Positions 10,530 to 23,266 of a stretch of 64,000 nucleotides of DNA are shown piece after piece. The notes beneath the pieces were generated by a model that saw only the letters and a list, made by a program, of their open reading frames with translations, did not search any database and was not told the DNA's origin. Every line of letters begins with the position of its first letter. Position 1 is the first letter of the stretch. Position numbers and translations under genes: made by a program. Source of the stretch: Epithemia pelagica (taxonomy: Eukaryota; Bacillariophyta; Bacillariophyceae; Surirellales; Surirellaceae); the NCBI GenBank assembly GCA_946965045.2, contig OX337236.1, positions 744,001 to 808,000 on the forward strand, read 5' to 3'.

Positions 10530-11287
10530 TGTTAGGATTCTCACCGAAAACTAGGTGGCGAAACCTACAACTCATCGAATGATGCTAGTATTTTATGGCA
10601 TCCGATGACATTTTCCTAAAAGTGAGAAAAGAATGTCGGCATGCTCGCGAAACTATAAATTTGGCCACGGCATGCTCGCAGTGCACGCGTTATCGGCGAC
10701 CGCTCGGATATTAACTATGGCCCAACACGTGCGCGCCCAAAACTATCACGTGCGCGCCTCTACTATCCGAGTACGCGCATCCACGATTCGACCTAACGGT
10801 CTATGTAATCAAAGCACGAATCACGATCACGCGAGACCATATCTCTGTTCCCACAAATCCAAGAATGCAAACAGCAACGCGCCCAGGACAAGACTTATAC
10901 CACGACAAAGCAAGAGCTGTTGCATCCCATACATGTTATCCATCACCCTATACATTCAATATACACCAATGCCGGTCTACTCCAACCAGTGAGGACCTAT
11001 CACACCAGATCCATGGCCGTATGCAAGAGCCAGGACTTCGGCACCGTCAACCACCTTAGTTAGTAATCATCTCACAATCATTAATATCACCATTTTAACA
11101 CTCATCTTAAGACTAACCTCTTATCAGTGGACCGACTGCCCCCACCCACGGCGGACTTCGACTTGCAACTCTTCTCTGACCCGTGGAGGATTGTTGTATC
11201 GGTTGGTGATTCGATTGTCGGCTCAGCGAGCCTTTTACCTATCCTACCTATCTGTCTAACCCCTGTTGAATCGAGAGAAGTTTATCA
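10530..11287 (+). repeat. 5' LTR
   Basis: 758 bases, TG...CA ends. A possible TATA box TATAAAT (10654-10660) lies between two copies of GGCATGCTCGC. The LTR also contains several GTGCGCGCC-type motifs (about 10725-10790) that could be regulatory. It matches the 3' LTR except for three extra bases near 10554. Confidence 0.93.
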
Positions 11288-11325
11288 GATTAACAGTCTC
11301 ATCGTTTATTTCCGAGAAGCTTTCG

Positions 11326-12081
11326 ATGTCTCACGACGATTCCAACCTCTCTATTCGACACATCTTTCATTCCTTCCAACAAAGCGGGGAGGAACTCCAT
11401 CCACCCGTGGCCCATCCGGGCGAGCCCTTGATTGAAACTCCGAAACCGACCCCGACTCAGGCCAGTGCTCCGAATCCCTTCCAGACCCCGGACCAAGTGG
11501 TCCAGCCTCCTTCGATCCCGACTCAACCTTCGACTCCGCCTCGCCGTTTGAACCCTACTCGCACCCGACGTACGAGCCGTCTTCTTACTGCGCATATCCG
11601 ACACTTCCGCGAGCCGACTGAGTCGACTACCGACCCCGACGTGATCCGTTCCACGACCGAACGCGAGATCGATTTCCAGTCCGTCCAACCCGTGACTGAC
11701 CTTGAGGACATCCAACGACTTCTCGACCTCTTGAACCAGTGCTCGAGACGCCGTTTCATTGTCCAAGCCCTGTTGGGCAACCCTGTGGAACCCATCCGTA
11801 TTCGATTCATCTCCTTTGAACGTCCAACCAACTACTTCCACACCATCTGGATCGTCAACTCGACGACGAATCCGCTACCTACCCCGACTACTCGTCTCGA
11901 CGAGTACGTCTCCTTTGTTCACGAGATCCATCTCTGCCAGGATTTCCGTGCGACTATCTACCCTCTCTTCACTCAACACGTGAACCACTTGTTGGAAGAC
12001 GACGACGTTGAAGAACTAGCCACTACAGTGACCGATTCCGCATCTCGTCTTCAGTACCGAGCCGAAAGTGACCAAGAATAA
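11326..12081 (+). CDS. retrotransposon ORF1, unknown function
   Basis: 251 residues from the first in-frame ATG, 38 bases after the 5' LTR. The N-terminal 80 residues are Pro/Thr/Gln-rich. The rest is mixed and probably folded, with a run of Arg at ECSRRRF-like positions and an acidic patch near the end. No zinc knuckle or enzyme motif is visible. Its place just after the LTR and ahead of the gag-like frame suggests a structural or accessory role in the particle; this is inferred from position only. Confidence 0.55.
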   Translation: MSHDDSNLSIRHIFHSFQQSGEELHPPVAHPGEPLIETPKPTPTQASAPNPFQTPDQVVQPPSIPTQPSTPPRRLNPTRTRRTSRLLTAHIRHFREPTESTTDPDVIRSTTEREIDFQSVQPVTDLEDIQRLLDLLNQCSRRRFIVQALLGNPVEPIRIRFISFERPTNYFHTIWIVNSTTNPLPTPTTRLDEYVSFVHEIHLCQDFRATIYPLFTQHVNHLLEDDDVEELATTVTDSASRLQYRAESDQE

Positions 12082-12415
12082 GTAACTTTACGTAGTTTCT
12101 ACACCAAACCAGACACAAGACCGAGTTCCGTCCAAGACTTAAACTCAACGCACATCCGGGTACCCTTGGTCGCACAACACGCCACACATTCCCGTCAAAT
12201 CGCGAAAATTCGGCGAAAATTTGTTGAAACTCGGCGAAAATTTGTCGGAATCAACGGAAATTTCCAGGAGTCGCACATCACAACACACATCCGGGTATCA
12301 CATACGTGGTACATACGTGGCACACGTGGTACATCCGGGTTCACATCACATCACACATTAAATAAACCACATCACACCGCACATTAAATAAACATCGAAC
12401 CAACCAAATAACATC
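12082..12415 (+). other. leader between ORF1 and gag with short repeats
   Basis: No gene. It holds repeated short words: ACATCCGGGT three times, CGGCGAAAATTTGT twice, CACATTAAATAAAC twice, and CACGTGGTACAT-like units. It could be a leader or packaging region for the second frame; that is a guess. Confidence 0.4.
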
Positions 12416-14041
12416 ATGGAAGCGACACCTCCCAAGACACCGTTTACTCCTCCTGAGGACAAGTCAAGTCATATAACCGACCAAGATCTCTTCGATCATA
12501 TAACTAAAGGCATCTTTGGTTGTAATGATGAACGAGCCCAATCACTTCAAAAGTGGATGCGACATCATGGTTTTGAACATATCCTTCATGTCCTCGACCA
12601 TGTTGCAACTGATCCCGAGGAGACACTCAAGGATCTCATGCAATACAAGGTTGGAAAGCAAGTCAACGACCTACAGACAAGTACAAGATTACAACTCAAA
12701 CTAATGGCATATTGGTTACTACAACAACGGCAACTCCAACATGGAAAACTACCCCGTGCTACATGGATGAACCTCACGAGGGACCAATATGACGATTGGA
12801 GGATCAACACCGACTTTACCAAGTCTGGTATGAACCAAGACCCAGTTTCTCCTCTGAAATCACCTGCACACTCCGTATCATCCCGATCTCCCACTACATC
12901 CTCTACAACATCTCAATCCATGTTAGATCTCTCTGCTTTCAAGAAAGGAACCAAAAGAGATGCAACAGCATTTGAATCATTCAAAGACGAACGATACTTT
13001 GATTCGTTTTGGCGTGTATTCAAATCAACTGCGAAAGCACAAGGATTGTCGAATGTTCTTGATTTCAATTACAAGGTACCCAAGGATGACGAATGCGCAG
13101 AGTTACTTTTCCGAGAACAACAAGTCTTTGTCTATTCTGTACTTGTACGTATTATCCAAACCGACCAAGGAAGAGCATACGTTCGAGAACATGAACATGA
13201 TGAAGATGCAAGAGCCGTCTTGAAGAAACTCCATGTTTTACACACTGAATCTGATCTAGCTAAGCGAGACGTGTTACGCCTAACAAGCTACATTTCGAAT
13301 CTTCGACTGGATGACTCTTGGCGTGGTACAACTTGTCAGTTTCTCCTACATTTCCAAGAACAGCTACGACTTCTGGATAACCTTGTACCACTGTCGGATC
13401 GTATCCATGACCATACAAGGATGACCTTCCTTATGCAAGCTGTTGAAAAGGTACCTGATTTAAGACGAGTCAAGATCTTGGATAACGTTGTCAACACAAA
13501 ATCTGGAGCCAAGTCTCTCTGTTATCAATCATATTTCCGCCTGCTTCTTGATGCTGCTTTTGACCATGACCAAGCTACCCGAACTTCTGCGTCTAACCGT
13601 CGTCGTCATGTAAAGCAACATGAATTTCAGTTGGATGAACCTTTTGAACCAGTGGAGCCCCCTGACTACCAGATCAACAACACGAATATCCAATCCGAAA
13701 AGTCCCCAACTTCGTCGAAAATCAGCCTTCCAAGAGATGTATGGTTTAAACTCTCTGAAGAGGATCGGCAAATCATTGTCGACTTCAATAAATCCGTCCA
13801 AGATTCCCCGACAACTCCACGCAAGGTCCAAACACATTCTCTTGACATTGATCCTGAACCGGACCCTGATCCTGATGCCAACAACATTGGTGATACCCAT
13901 CAAGATGCACCAGAACAAGATCCATTCGATACATCCTCTGATCCGGTTACCCAGTTCGTACACCAGGCTATTGCATCGACAGATATCAATCATCCAGCAT
14001 CTGACCTCCATCTAAGGAGGGAAATGGGCCCTGGCGCTTGA
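12416..14041 (+). CDS. Gag-like polyprotein of the Copia element
   Basis: 541 residues, ATG start. The central part (about 170-420) resembles diatom Copia Gag, with the segment starting FKKGTKRDATAFESFKDERY and an acidic/helical body. The C-terminus is Asp/Pro-rich. There is no CCHC zinc knuckle. The frame closes at a TGA; pol begins after the nested insertion in another register, so Gag and Pol are not one continuous frame here. Confidence 0.75.
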   Translation: MEATPPKTPFTPPEDKSSHITDQDLFDHITKGIFGCNDERAQSLQKWMRHHGFEHILHVLDHVATDPEETLKDLMQYKVGKQVNDLQTSTRLQLKLMAYWLLQQRQLQHGKLPRATWMNLTRDQYDDWRINTDFTKSGMNQDPVSPLKSPAHSVSSRSPTTSSTTSQSMLDLSAFKKGTKRDATAFESFKDERYFDSFWRVFKSTAKAQGLSNVLDFNYKVPKDDECAELLFREQQVFVYSVLVRIIQTDQGRAYVREHEHDEDARAVLKKLHVLHTESDLAKRDVLRLTSYISNLRLDDSWRGTTCQFLLHFQEQLRLLDNLVPLSDRIHDHTRMTFLMQAVEKVPDLRRVKILDNVVNTKSGAKSLCYQSYFRLLLDAAFDHDQATRTSASNRRRHVKQHEFQLDEPFEPVEPPDYQINNTNIQSEKSPTSSKISLPRDVWFKLSEEDRQIIVDFNKSVQDSPTTPRKVQTHSLDIDPEPDPDPDANNIGDTHQDAPEQDPFDTSSDPVTQFVHQAIASTDINHPASDLHLRREMGPGA

Positions 14042-16251
14042 TTTCCACCCCCAAAAGCGAATTTCTAGAAAAAATTCACCGAATTAAAATTTTTTATGCG
14101 CAGTTTATTTTTATATGCGCAGTTTTTAACTATAATCCTGCTTTCCCAACTAAATCTGCAAATCTAGGTCGAACAATGCACATTTCTCTAGCTAGTTCTA
14201 GAGATCGAGCTGACTATCACGCGCATGCAACAATTTTAATGCGCACAAGCCCGCGATCAAACCACGAATAACGCGCGCCACACTCCGATAATGCGCACTA
14301 CAACTATCTGGCGCGCTCGACCCCCCCGAGACGCGCATGACGCAACCCTCATGCGCAAGCGTCTGTCCCCTCACCTTTGAATCACGAATTTCCACTCCCA
14401 CCACATCACACAGCAGCTGCCAGAAAGACTGACGCACATGGATGTCCCAAAGAATGTCTCAGATGGATCCTCCTTCCCAATCACCCAAACCGCGGGGATT
14501 ACCAACTCGACACTCTGATCCATCTAACAAAACCGAACAACTTAGAATACTAGTCATTCAACAATCAACGACCACCAGAATCGATGCTCATTCATCTCCC
14601 TCCACCTCCACCCAACACACCACAACAAACAACAACAGCAGCAGCAGCAACAACAGCAATCGATCACCCAACGCTATCGAGATTCCCCTGTTCAATCCCA
14701 TTATCTATCCAGCTTCTTTCATCAACCTAACAGCTCTGCCATTCCAATCACGCTACAATTAAAGCGGCTTGGGGCATCTGTCTGATTGTTTCTTGGTTCC
14801 TTTTCAGCCACCTTTTTGTTGCTTGCTTTCTCTCTGCCGAGATTCCCTTTTCAATCCTTTCACCTATCCAACTTCTTTCACCAACCTAACAGCTCTGCCA
14901 TTCCAATCACGCTACAATTAAAGCGGCTTGGGGCATCTGTCTGATTGTTGCTTGGTTCCTTTTCAGCCACCTTTTTGTTGCTTGCTTCCTCTTCAGCCAC
15001 CTTCACTCCAAAACCGCTGCACCAGAAGAAGAGGAAGAGGAACTCAAGCACGGCCAGAGCATTCGAGACATTGACACTTACACTATCTTGCAGCTCTGCC
15101 ATTCCAATCACGCTACAACTAAAGCGGCTTGGGGCATCTGTCTGATTGTTGCTTGCTTCCTTTCAACCACGACCTTCACTCCAAAACCGCTACAACACTT
15201 CACTCCAAAACCGCTGCACCAGAAGAAGAGGAAGAGGAACTCAAGCACGGCCAGAGCATTCGAGACATTGACACTTGCACTATCTTGCAGCTCTGCCATT
15301 CCAATCACGCTACAACTAAAGCGGCTTGGGGCATCTGTCTGATTGTTGCTTGCTTCCTTTCAACCACGACCTTCACTCCAAAACCGCTACAACAGGAAAA
15401 CAAGAAGAAGAGGAACCCAAGAAGAAGAACGACCACCAGAGCATTCGAAATATTGTCGACATTTGTCCTATCTTTGACACTTGCACTATCTTGCAGCTCT
15501 GCCATTCCAATCACCACGCTACAATTAAAGCGGCTTGGGGCATCTGTCTGATTGTTGCTTGTTTCACTCAGCTCTGTCCTTCATTCCAATCACGCTATTA
15601 CAATTAAAGCGGTTTCGGGCTATCTGCTGTTAGATTGTTTATCAAGAACCCTCCTGTCCTCGTGATACTCCGACTTGAATAGAACAGACCCAAAGCAAGC
15701 AGTGTGACACGGTGGTAGCCAGTTGCTTCTGTTCTATTCTTGTCGCGAGATTGCTTGGACAACCAACCAACCCCTGGTTTTGGAGTAGCAAATTCTGGCA
15801 CCGATTGTTGGATCACAACGAACAAGACGCTACACATAAAGCGCATCGTAGTGTATTCCTTCGATTTGGTTGTTGTTTTGTTACCACCAGAGTTCAGGAC
15901 CAAACCAAAGACGCTACACAATTCAGCGCACACTTTTTACTGTTTAGACAAGTACACAAGGTTGTCTCAAAGACGCTACAATTAAAGCGCTTCCTCGACT
16001 ACCCTTGTTGTTGTTGTTGTTGAAACAAAGACGCTACACAAAAAGCGCATCGTGACAAGTACAAAATGGCGGGCAACCGCATCAAGGGCCCTCGCTACAA
16101 AAAGCCACCGACCGCCAAGAATCCTGGTGACCCTTCCTCAATGAATGATGAAGTGCGAAACAAAAGAAAGGACGTGTCGACTATGACTGTTTCTGGTACC
16201 AATCATACACTTTGAACACACACAAGCGAGGAATCCCACTACACCGGTATT
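14042..16251. repeat. non-coding left arm of the nested transposon, with repeat arrays
   Basis: No convincing gene; a 48-codon frame at 16066-16212 is too short to call. From 14094 to 14440 there are many words such as ATGCGCA, CGCGCATG and ACGCGCGCC. From about 14730 to 15610 a 160-210 base unit recurs five times, carrying AAAGCGGCTTGGGGCATCTG. CGCTACA...AAAGCG hyphenated palindromes continue singly to about 16045. Such subterminal arrays could be transposase binding sites. Confidence 0.6.
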
Positions 16252-19200
16252 ATGCCCATTACATACGAAAGTGTCCTCAATTGGTATGAAAGTGTTTTCC
16301 AAGACAAATCAGGAAAATGGACAACAGTGGAGGTACCACATGACGGCCATTATGTGAAGATATTCCTACCAATCTGTTATTCGCCTGCATTCCAAGATAT
16401 CATCTGTCACTCCGTTTTCTGTTTCACAAGAATTAAGAACGAGATGGATGATGATGACAAGTTGACTCCAATGGTTGCTCGACTGTTGTTCAAAAAGACT
16501 CTCTACAGTCCTGTTTCCAATATTTGGAATCAGGCATTTGGGACGACAGTGATAGACAGTGCCGAGAATCTGAGACAAACCATTATCAGATTTCTTTCCT
16601 CTCATGGCTTAGTCTCTAAGAAGACACGCAAGGGGATCGGTGGGATTGGAGAAGCATTGAAACGATACCTTCTAGATGATTCCTCCCTTTACAGGAAACC
16701 GCGTCTCGTACCTGTTGGTAAAATCGCATGGGTTATCGAACATATGGTGGCCATACACCGTTTCATCTCAGAATCGACATCGGACGAGAACATGGACGTG
16801 ATTTCCAATATCCAAATGGAGAAAGCACTGTTGTATACGATGCCTGACACATGGTTCAAGATGTACCTTGAAGAAAGAGATTCTTTGGTACAATATGGAA
16901 GAAACGGAGACGATGGCGGTATGTTCTACGATCTACTGCATTATATAGAAAAACAAGAGGTACTGTCTGCCAGGAAATCGAAAGAAATTGCCGTGCAACG
17001 TCGGAGTACAGACTCGCCAGCAAAAAAGAGACAGAAGATCGTCGCTGGTAATGATCCTACTGACGAGAGAAAGGAACAAGTACTACCAACTTCCATTACA
17101 ACGTTGAACCAAGTCGCCCTCAAATCAGACCGTGTAGAAGAGGTCAGGAAGATTATAAGCGACGACAATGAAAAAACCGCAGACAACGAGGTAAGATGTT
17201 CGAGCGACTTGCCAAGAACCGAGAAGGATTAGACAATCTCAAAAATGATTGATCTCTTTGTCTTAGAGACGTTGTGCTTCCATAAACAAGGGAAATGAGG
17301 AGACAGGTGATGGTGTGGTACCACCGCCTTTCATTGAAATTCCACACCTTCCTGATCCTATAGTAAACCAGAAGAGAAGAAAAGACTCATGGGACTCGAA
17401 TGAATCCATCGACAACATTGGTGACGGTTACTTAGACAAGTTCGCGGAAAAACAAGCTAACAGAAACAACGAGAACATCAAGTCGGCCATGAAGCTAGCA
17501 ACCCAGTATGCTAAGAGTATGGGGAAGGACAACACGCATGTCGAAATCAAGACATTATTTAGGTGCTCACTATGCATGTCTTACAGTGGGTTGATGAATG
17601 ACCAGGACCCTACAACGCGTGTTTTGCATATCCCACATAGACATCGTCGGAGAGATCTTTGCTACAACACTTCAAGGACGGGCATGCCGATTGAGTCTTT
17701 CTATACTTGTTTGAAATTGATGGTCCATCACAACCATCAGAACCTAGTATATGTTGACAAGGTAACATTTGATGAAGCAAACAGGAACCCATTTCCTAAG
17801 AAAATTCCTATGTCATCATGGAGACAACAGGATCCAAAGACACTGATATTGGCGATCATTGCCTTGACAACAGCAACTGATGTCAGCGACCCAGCTTTAT
17901 TTGCTTTCGAAATCGACAAAAAGATACTTCATATCTACGAACCAATAAATAATCGATCAGACCAATACTGGGAAGGAACGACGCGTCATGTACTACGGAA
18001 ATGGGACCTGGTCAATACGTCAAAAGGTGCCCCGCCTGTCAGTCTATGTTATGACCCATCATTAGTGGAAGAAGATGAAACAACACATGATACAAACAAG
18101 GAATGTAACAAGTGGCGATATCGCATTGTGAAAATGCCAGAACCTAAGAAGGATACTCCAAAGCCAATGCCACAAGCTATTGTGATCAGAATGCTTGGAA
18201 ACATAATGAGTAGTCGACCAAACCCGGGTCGGAAAGAAGGTCAGATAGACAAGAGTATGACGATATCCAATTGTTTTTCGAGTAATCAAATAAGGTACAA
18301 TAATGAATTTTCGAGAGGACTAGAGCATGCTGTTGAAGGCAATTCGATTTCTCCTTTGGTGTTGGGACCTGACAATTTCGATGGCAACAGAGACGACGAT
18401 CCTGTTGAAGTGGGGTTTTCACGTGGTACCGATAAATACGAATACCAGGAGAACGTCGATCTATCTGATGGTGGGTGTTCAGAGACGTGGACTACGGATG
18501 GTGACATATTGTTCCTATCGTGCCCGAAGGTGGGATTAGAACCCAAGGAGGTGTTACTTGACTCCAAACTTTCCAAGAGAGATATAAATCGATTGCTACC
18601 GACCGTTGTATATTGTCCAGATTCTTGTGTATGCTGTAACAGGGCATTGAAAACAGATACAGACAGCGAAGTCTGTACCCTCATCCCATGTGGACATCTG
18701 GTTCACGGAAATTGCTTACGAATACGGTTCAAGTATCATAATGTATGGTGTCCCCAGTGTGGACAAAAGATCAAGAGTAACATCCACATGTTTGGTGCGG
18801 AGAAGATAGAGGGACACAAGAAAACAGCGGAAGAAACTACAACTACGAACGAGGGATTCCCTGAAGAGGGACATAGGAAAACAGTCGAAGACACTACAAC
18901 TACGATTGAGGGACGCCCTGAAGAATCATCAAAAAAATCACCTGTGAGTAACAAGCCGTCAACACTAGAACAAAGAGGAGTTGAGACAAAATACAAGCCC
19001 GAGGTTTGTTCGATTTGTATGACCAGAAAAGTGGATTGTGAACTGTTTCTTTGTAGACATACATTTTGTCGGGAATGTGTTGGAGATTGGATGCAGCGGG
19101 GCCACAACACATGTATGGTGTGCAGCCAGGATATTCAAAGTCTATTGTACTTCTGTCCTATGACACGTTCTGTTCAAAGAACATATACTCATCCTTCTGA

Positions 19201-22200
19201 ACACAAAGCAATCTATCAGTCACCAGAGGGTGAGAAGCCTAAATACCAGCAATGGGGAGGAAATAACTCATCACGTTCCGTTGCAATGCCTGCGAATTGG
19301 GGTAACCGGAGTGAGCTGCCTGAAGAAAGACATAGAACAGAGCAAACCCAACATGATAACGAAAGAACCAAGGACAAGAGAGAGAATCCACATGGACTAT
19401 GGGGAGGACGGAATCAGAACAACGTCCTGTCGACAGCTCGAAGCCCCAGAACAAATGAGTGGGGTTCGCAACCTGAACATGACAGGCCAGTGTATTGTCA
19501 GCATGGACAGAATCGATTCAATGATGATCATCCAGGATCGAGAGGATCTAATACATCAGATTATCATGGGTCTCGTCATTCACATTTCGATCAAGATAAC
19601 CAACAAACTAGAAGAGGAGTCATTGAACGACAAGACCAACATGGATACCATGATAACCACCAAGACGAGTCTAGAGGGAGAAGAGATCAAATCATGGAAA
19701 ACACTTACCGGGATAGAAAAAGAAGACATGATAATCAAAATCAATTGTCTAATCGACATTCGATGGATTGGAGGAGATTCTCTGGATACAACGAACAGTC
19801 CAGAGAACATACAAGGCACCATTCGGTATACAGAGATAGCCACAATCAATGGTCTAATCGACATCCGATGGATTGGGAGAGATTCCCTGGATACAACGAA
19901 CATTCCAGGCACCATTTATCACTTAGAGACAGTCATCCTGGACACAACGATCATTCTAGGCGTACCCGTCAGAGAGAGCCTAACCGTCCCTCAACTGATA
20001 GAGGTAATAGCCAACCAAATCAATCACCTCGTAGAGAGGGAGAAAAGGACGTTCATCACACTACTGCGAGTCGTGGAGGGCAGGATGGCCTATCCAAACT
20101 TGGTTGGAATTCCAAGGACAATCAGGAGAGGGATGATCGGAACAGACAGAGCGGTCAGAAAGCAACCTCCAGTCACCAAGATGAATGTGGACAAGGGGAA
20201 GAGATACAAACCAGAGATGGCAACGGTCCTACAGACAAACAAAAGGGCAAGGAATGTGACAAGCAAGAGATTGTTGCTTACGAACAACACGGACATTCAG
20301 GAGATAACGGGTCTAAGAATGCCAACAACACACCTGACAGTGATAATCCGTCTAGCTGTCACAATGACAGTGTCAACCAAGATGATGCGACACAAACCAA
20401 AGAAGGAAAGGATAGTACCGACAAACAAAAAGGTAGCAGCAAGAACAACGATGACCAAATGACAAAAAACGACCATAACAAGGGAAGTAGCATCAACACG
20501 ACAGCACAAACGGATCAGCGCATACAAGACGAACGAGGTACGAAGGAGATTCACGAGTCTCCAATACACGGTAATCATGACGATACTGACGAACAGAATA
20601 CTTCACCGGAAAGGAAAAGAAAAGGATGTAAGACCATTGGTTCATCCAGGGGACTACCCACGAACAAGCAACGACGACAAGAGGGCCTATCGAAGTTGAC
20701 ACTAACACATGAAACGATGAAGAAGTATATGAGACGACAGGCTGAGAAACCTAGCCATTTGACGACAAAATTCTCCAAACCAAATGAATCCGATCATACA
20801 GAAATGTGTTTTTTTGGAATTCCTGACATGGACAAGGTAGCAAAAAGACTATGCGACTTACTATCACTCTGTCTCAGTAGCAATGATGATCGGAGAATGT
20901 TCGGCATCTGCTATACAAAGGTTCTGAAAGACTACGACATCACACCAACAGACCTCCAGACAATCATGGGAAAATTACCTAACATGTACGAACAAATGAA
21001 AGACATGGTTGGTGAAGTGACGGAAGATCCAGCAAGCCATTGTTGTTTCGAAGACAACAAGCTTCATGTGACAGAATGTGACCCGAAGTTCTTAACAACC
21101 CGGTCACCATGTGCCTTCTTGGTAGAATGTGTACTGAATCGCTGTCAACGACATAAGGGACATCGGAAATACCCCAAAACCGTGTGGTCTGCGTTTGACG
21201 ATACAATCTTCCATTGTCGCACATCCAAGAAAAACTGTGATGATTGTATGGACCATATTTTCCATGACGTGATCGTTATCATCCCTTTGGCCGGTATATT
21301 TTATACTTCGGCAATGATAATGAATACTGGGTATGCAACATCGGAATGCACTTCATCTTTGGTAGCACTACCTATATCCTGGCTGCGCTTACGACATTCC
21401 GACGGCCAACCAAGTGGTGGGGCATTCCTCAAAAAGGTTGTCAAGTGTTGGTATATTGATTGGACACAAAGTGCAAAGAGAGTTGTCCATGAATGCTACC
21501 AAGCGTCTGATGTCGAAAGTGGTTCTCCACTTTGGGCCCCTGATCATTATACAAGTGAAAAGTCCAGACCAAAAATGACACCAAATGACCAACATTCTCT
21601 TAGAGTGTGGTATCGTGAAACACTGCTAAATAAAGCCAGTGCTAACAAGACTGGATGCCGAAAGTACGTTCATGGAGCATTGTATAGAAACCTGTCCCCT
21701 CCGCCTGATACTTCGGTCCGTCCGCTCCTGTTTGATGTAAGGGAAACCGGAGAAGATACAACATTCATTGTTCGGACACGTGGGTACGCGGGTAAAAACG
21801 AAACCATCAGCCATGTCAAAGTGACAACACTTCAGCAAAATGACAAAAACCTACTTTCATTGTTACACAAGAGGTCATGTCACTTCGCGCAGAGCGGTAC
21901 ACTAGAGAGATCAGCCAATGCAAGGTGTAACCATGGTGATATGGGGACCATGACATCTGTTGGTGTGTGCACAAAAACGGGTGGCAGAAGTACATTCTTT
22001 TCTGACAAACTTTTCAAAATATCTCCAAACATGATGAATATATTGCCAAAAATCTGTGGAGGTGTTCGGCGATTCTGTGAGAGGAAATTCCCTGGTGTGT
22101 TATCGGCTTTCAGACACCTGGAAACAAACTTCGGTTTGGATGTCCCAAATGAATTGGGAGGAAACGAAAGGGGTGTGTCATCATCCATCATTTTGAGTTG

Positions 22201-22588
22201 CGATTTGATGAATGCAAGCCACTATGATATTCATGATGCATCGGTGTCCTTTACAATCTGGACAGAAACCAACCCGGGCAGCACCAACGATTGGTATTTC
22301 GTCCTTCCCAATGTCCTTATAAAGCATAAGGACAAGACTTATCATGGGCTTTGTATCCGATTATTCCATGGCATTGCGATCGCATGGGACGGGAGAATCA
22401 TCAGACATGGAACATCTGTCCATACACACTCCATACCACCGAAAGACAAGAATGTGGGAAATCATACGATTGGTTGGTTTTTTAGCACAAATGCAAGATC
22501 TTTGAGTGCTACCGTAACACAAAACGAAGATGACAATTCTCATGAAATTGGAGGCTTGGCGTCGGGCCAGAAATCTAGTGACGAATAG
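16252..22588 (+). CDS. giant two-RING protein with a 2OG-Fe(II) oxygenase-like C-terminus
   Basis: Two exons, 16252-17190 and 17291-22588; the intron GTAAGA...AACAAG keeps frame, giving about 2,078 residues. The N-terminal 313 residues include a segment like a retroelement Gag helix (MPDTWFKMYLEERD...YIEKQE). One RING-like finger lies near 755-810 (CVCCN...CGHLVHGNC...CPQC) and a clearer one near 884-928 (CSICMTRKVDC...CRHTFCRECV...CMVC). About 950-1430 is low-complexity His/Asn/Asp/Arg-rich. The last 600 residues look conserved and globular. Near the end, SHYDIHD (HxD), FVLPNV, and WDGRIIRHGTSV resemble the iron-binding strands of a double-stranded beta-helix oxygenase. Predicted ubiquitin ligase plus possible oxygenase; the latter is inference. 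Confidence 0.6.
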
Positions 22589-22872
22589 AGATTTCTAATA
22601 TACAAGACCATGTCCACCTATCAGCAAAACCACTACCTACCATCAATCAATGCCTATGATACCCCAAGGGTCTCTAGAAAATTTGGAGCCATTCGAGTTC
22701 TAGAAGCATGAAATTGGAGGCTTGGCGTCGGGCCAGAAATCTAGTGACGAATAGAGATTTCTAATATACAAGACCATGTCCACCTATCAGCAAAACCACT
22801 ACCTACCATCAATCAATGCCTATGATACCCCAAGGGTCTCTAGAAAATTTGGAGCCATTCGAGTTCTAGAAG
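22541..22872 (+). repeat. 166-bp tandem duplication
   Basis: Two direct copies (22541-22706, 22707-22872) starting CATGAAATTGGAGGCTTGGC. The first contains the last codons and stop of the giant RING gene. A third, partial and diverged copy of the unit end follows at about 22983-23046 (AATTTGGAGCCATTCGAG). Confidence 0.85.
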
Positions 22873-23266
22873 CATGTCTTTGCTCCATGTCCATAGAATT
22901 TTGGGACGATGGCAACACCACACCGGTAGGGTATATTGCAAGTCTTTTGGTTGATGATAGACAAGTTCAGAGCCTTTACTGTCAATGCAAATGATACCCA
23001 AATGGTCTCTACGAAAATTTGGAGCCATTCGAGTTCTAGAAGCATGTCATTGTTCCATGTCCATGGAATTTTGCAAAGCCACACCGATAGGTCAGCCCAG
23101 CGAGTGAAACGCGACCATGTTGGGGATGATTACACTTATCCTCACAGTATGTGGTAATACTTACAGTGAATAGTACAGTGTGACGATTTCTGTACACAAA
23201 CGCGACCGATCGGTTATTCGTGGATCTATTTCCAGTTGAACTCTCGTTCATATGACAGCAGAGGTT
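22873..23266. other. convergent intergenic region, no gene supported
   Basis: Spacer between the 3' ends of the giant RING gene and the minus-strand transposase. It has diverged repeats of CATGTCCATRGAATTTTG but no supported coding region. Confidence 0.4.

Noticed and set aside
10633-10992. 119-codon frame in each LTR
   Set aside because: Identical in both LTRs only because the LTRs are identical; repetitive GCGC/CACG composition and no domain.
11288-11310. tRNA primer binding site after the 5' LTR
   Set aside because: The sequence does not start TGG and does not match a tRNA 3' end that I can recall with confidence.
14730-15610. CRISPR-like array
   Set aside because: Units are 160-210 bases with diverged, non-spacer-like content in a eukaryotic transposon arm; these are ordinary tandem repeats.
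16066-16212. 48-codon frame upstream of the giant RING gene
   Set aside because: I tried to join it as a first exon, but no GT-AG pair restored frame with the ATG at 16252.
19230-20462. 410-codon frame within the giant RING gene
   Set aside because: Shifted reading of the His/Asn/Asp-rich low-complexity segment; the main frame continues through it and carries the fingers.
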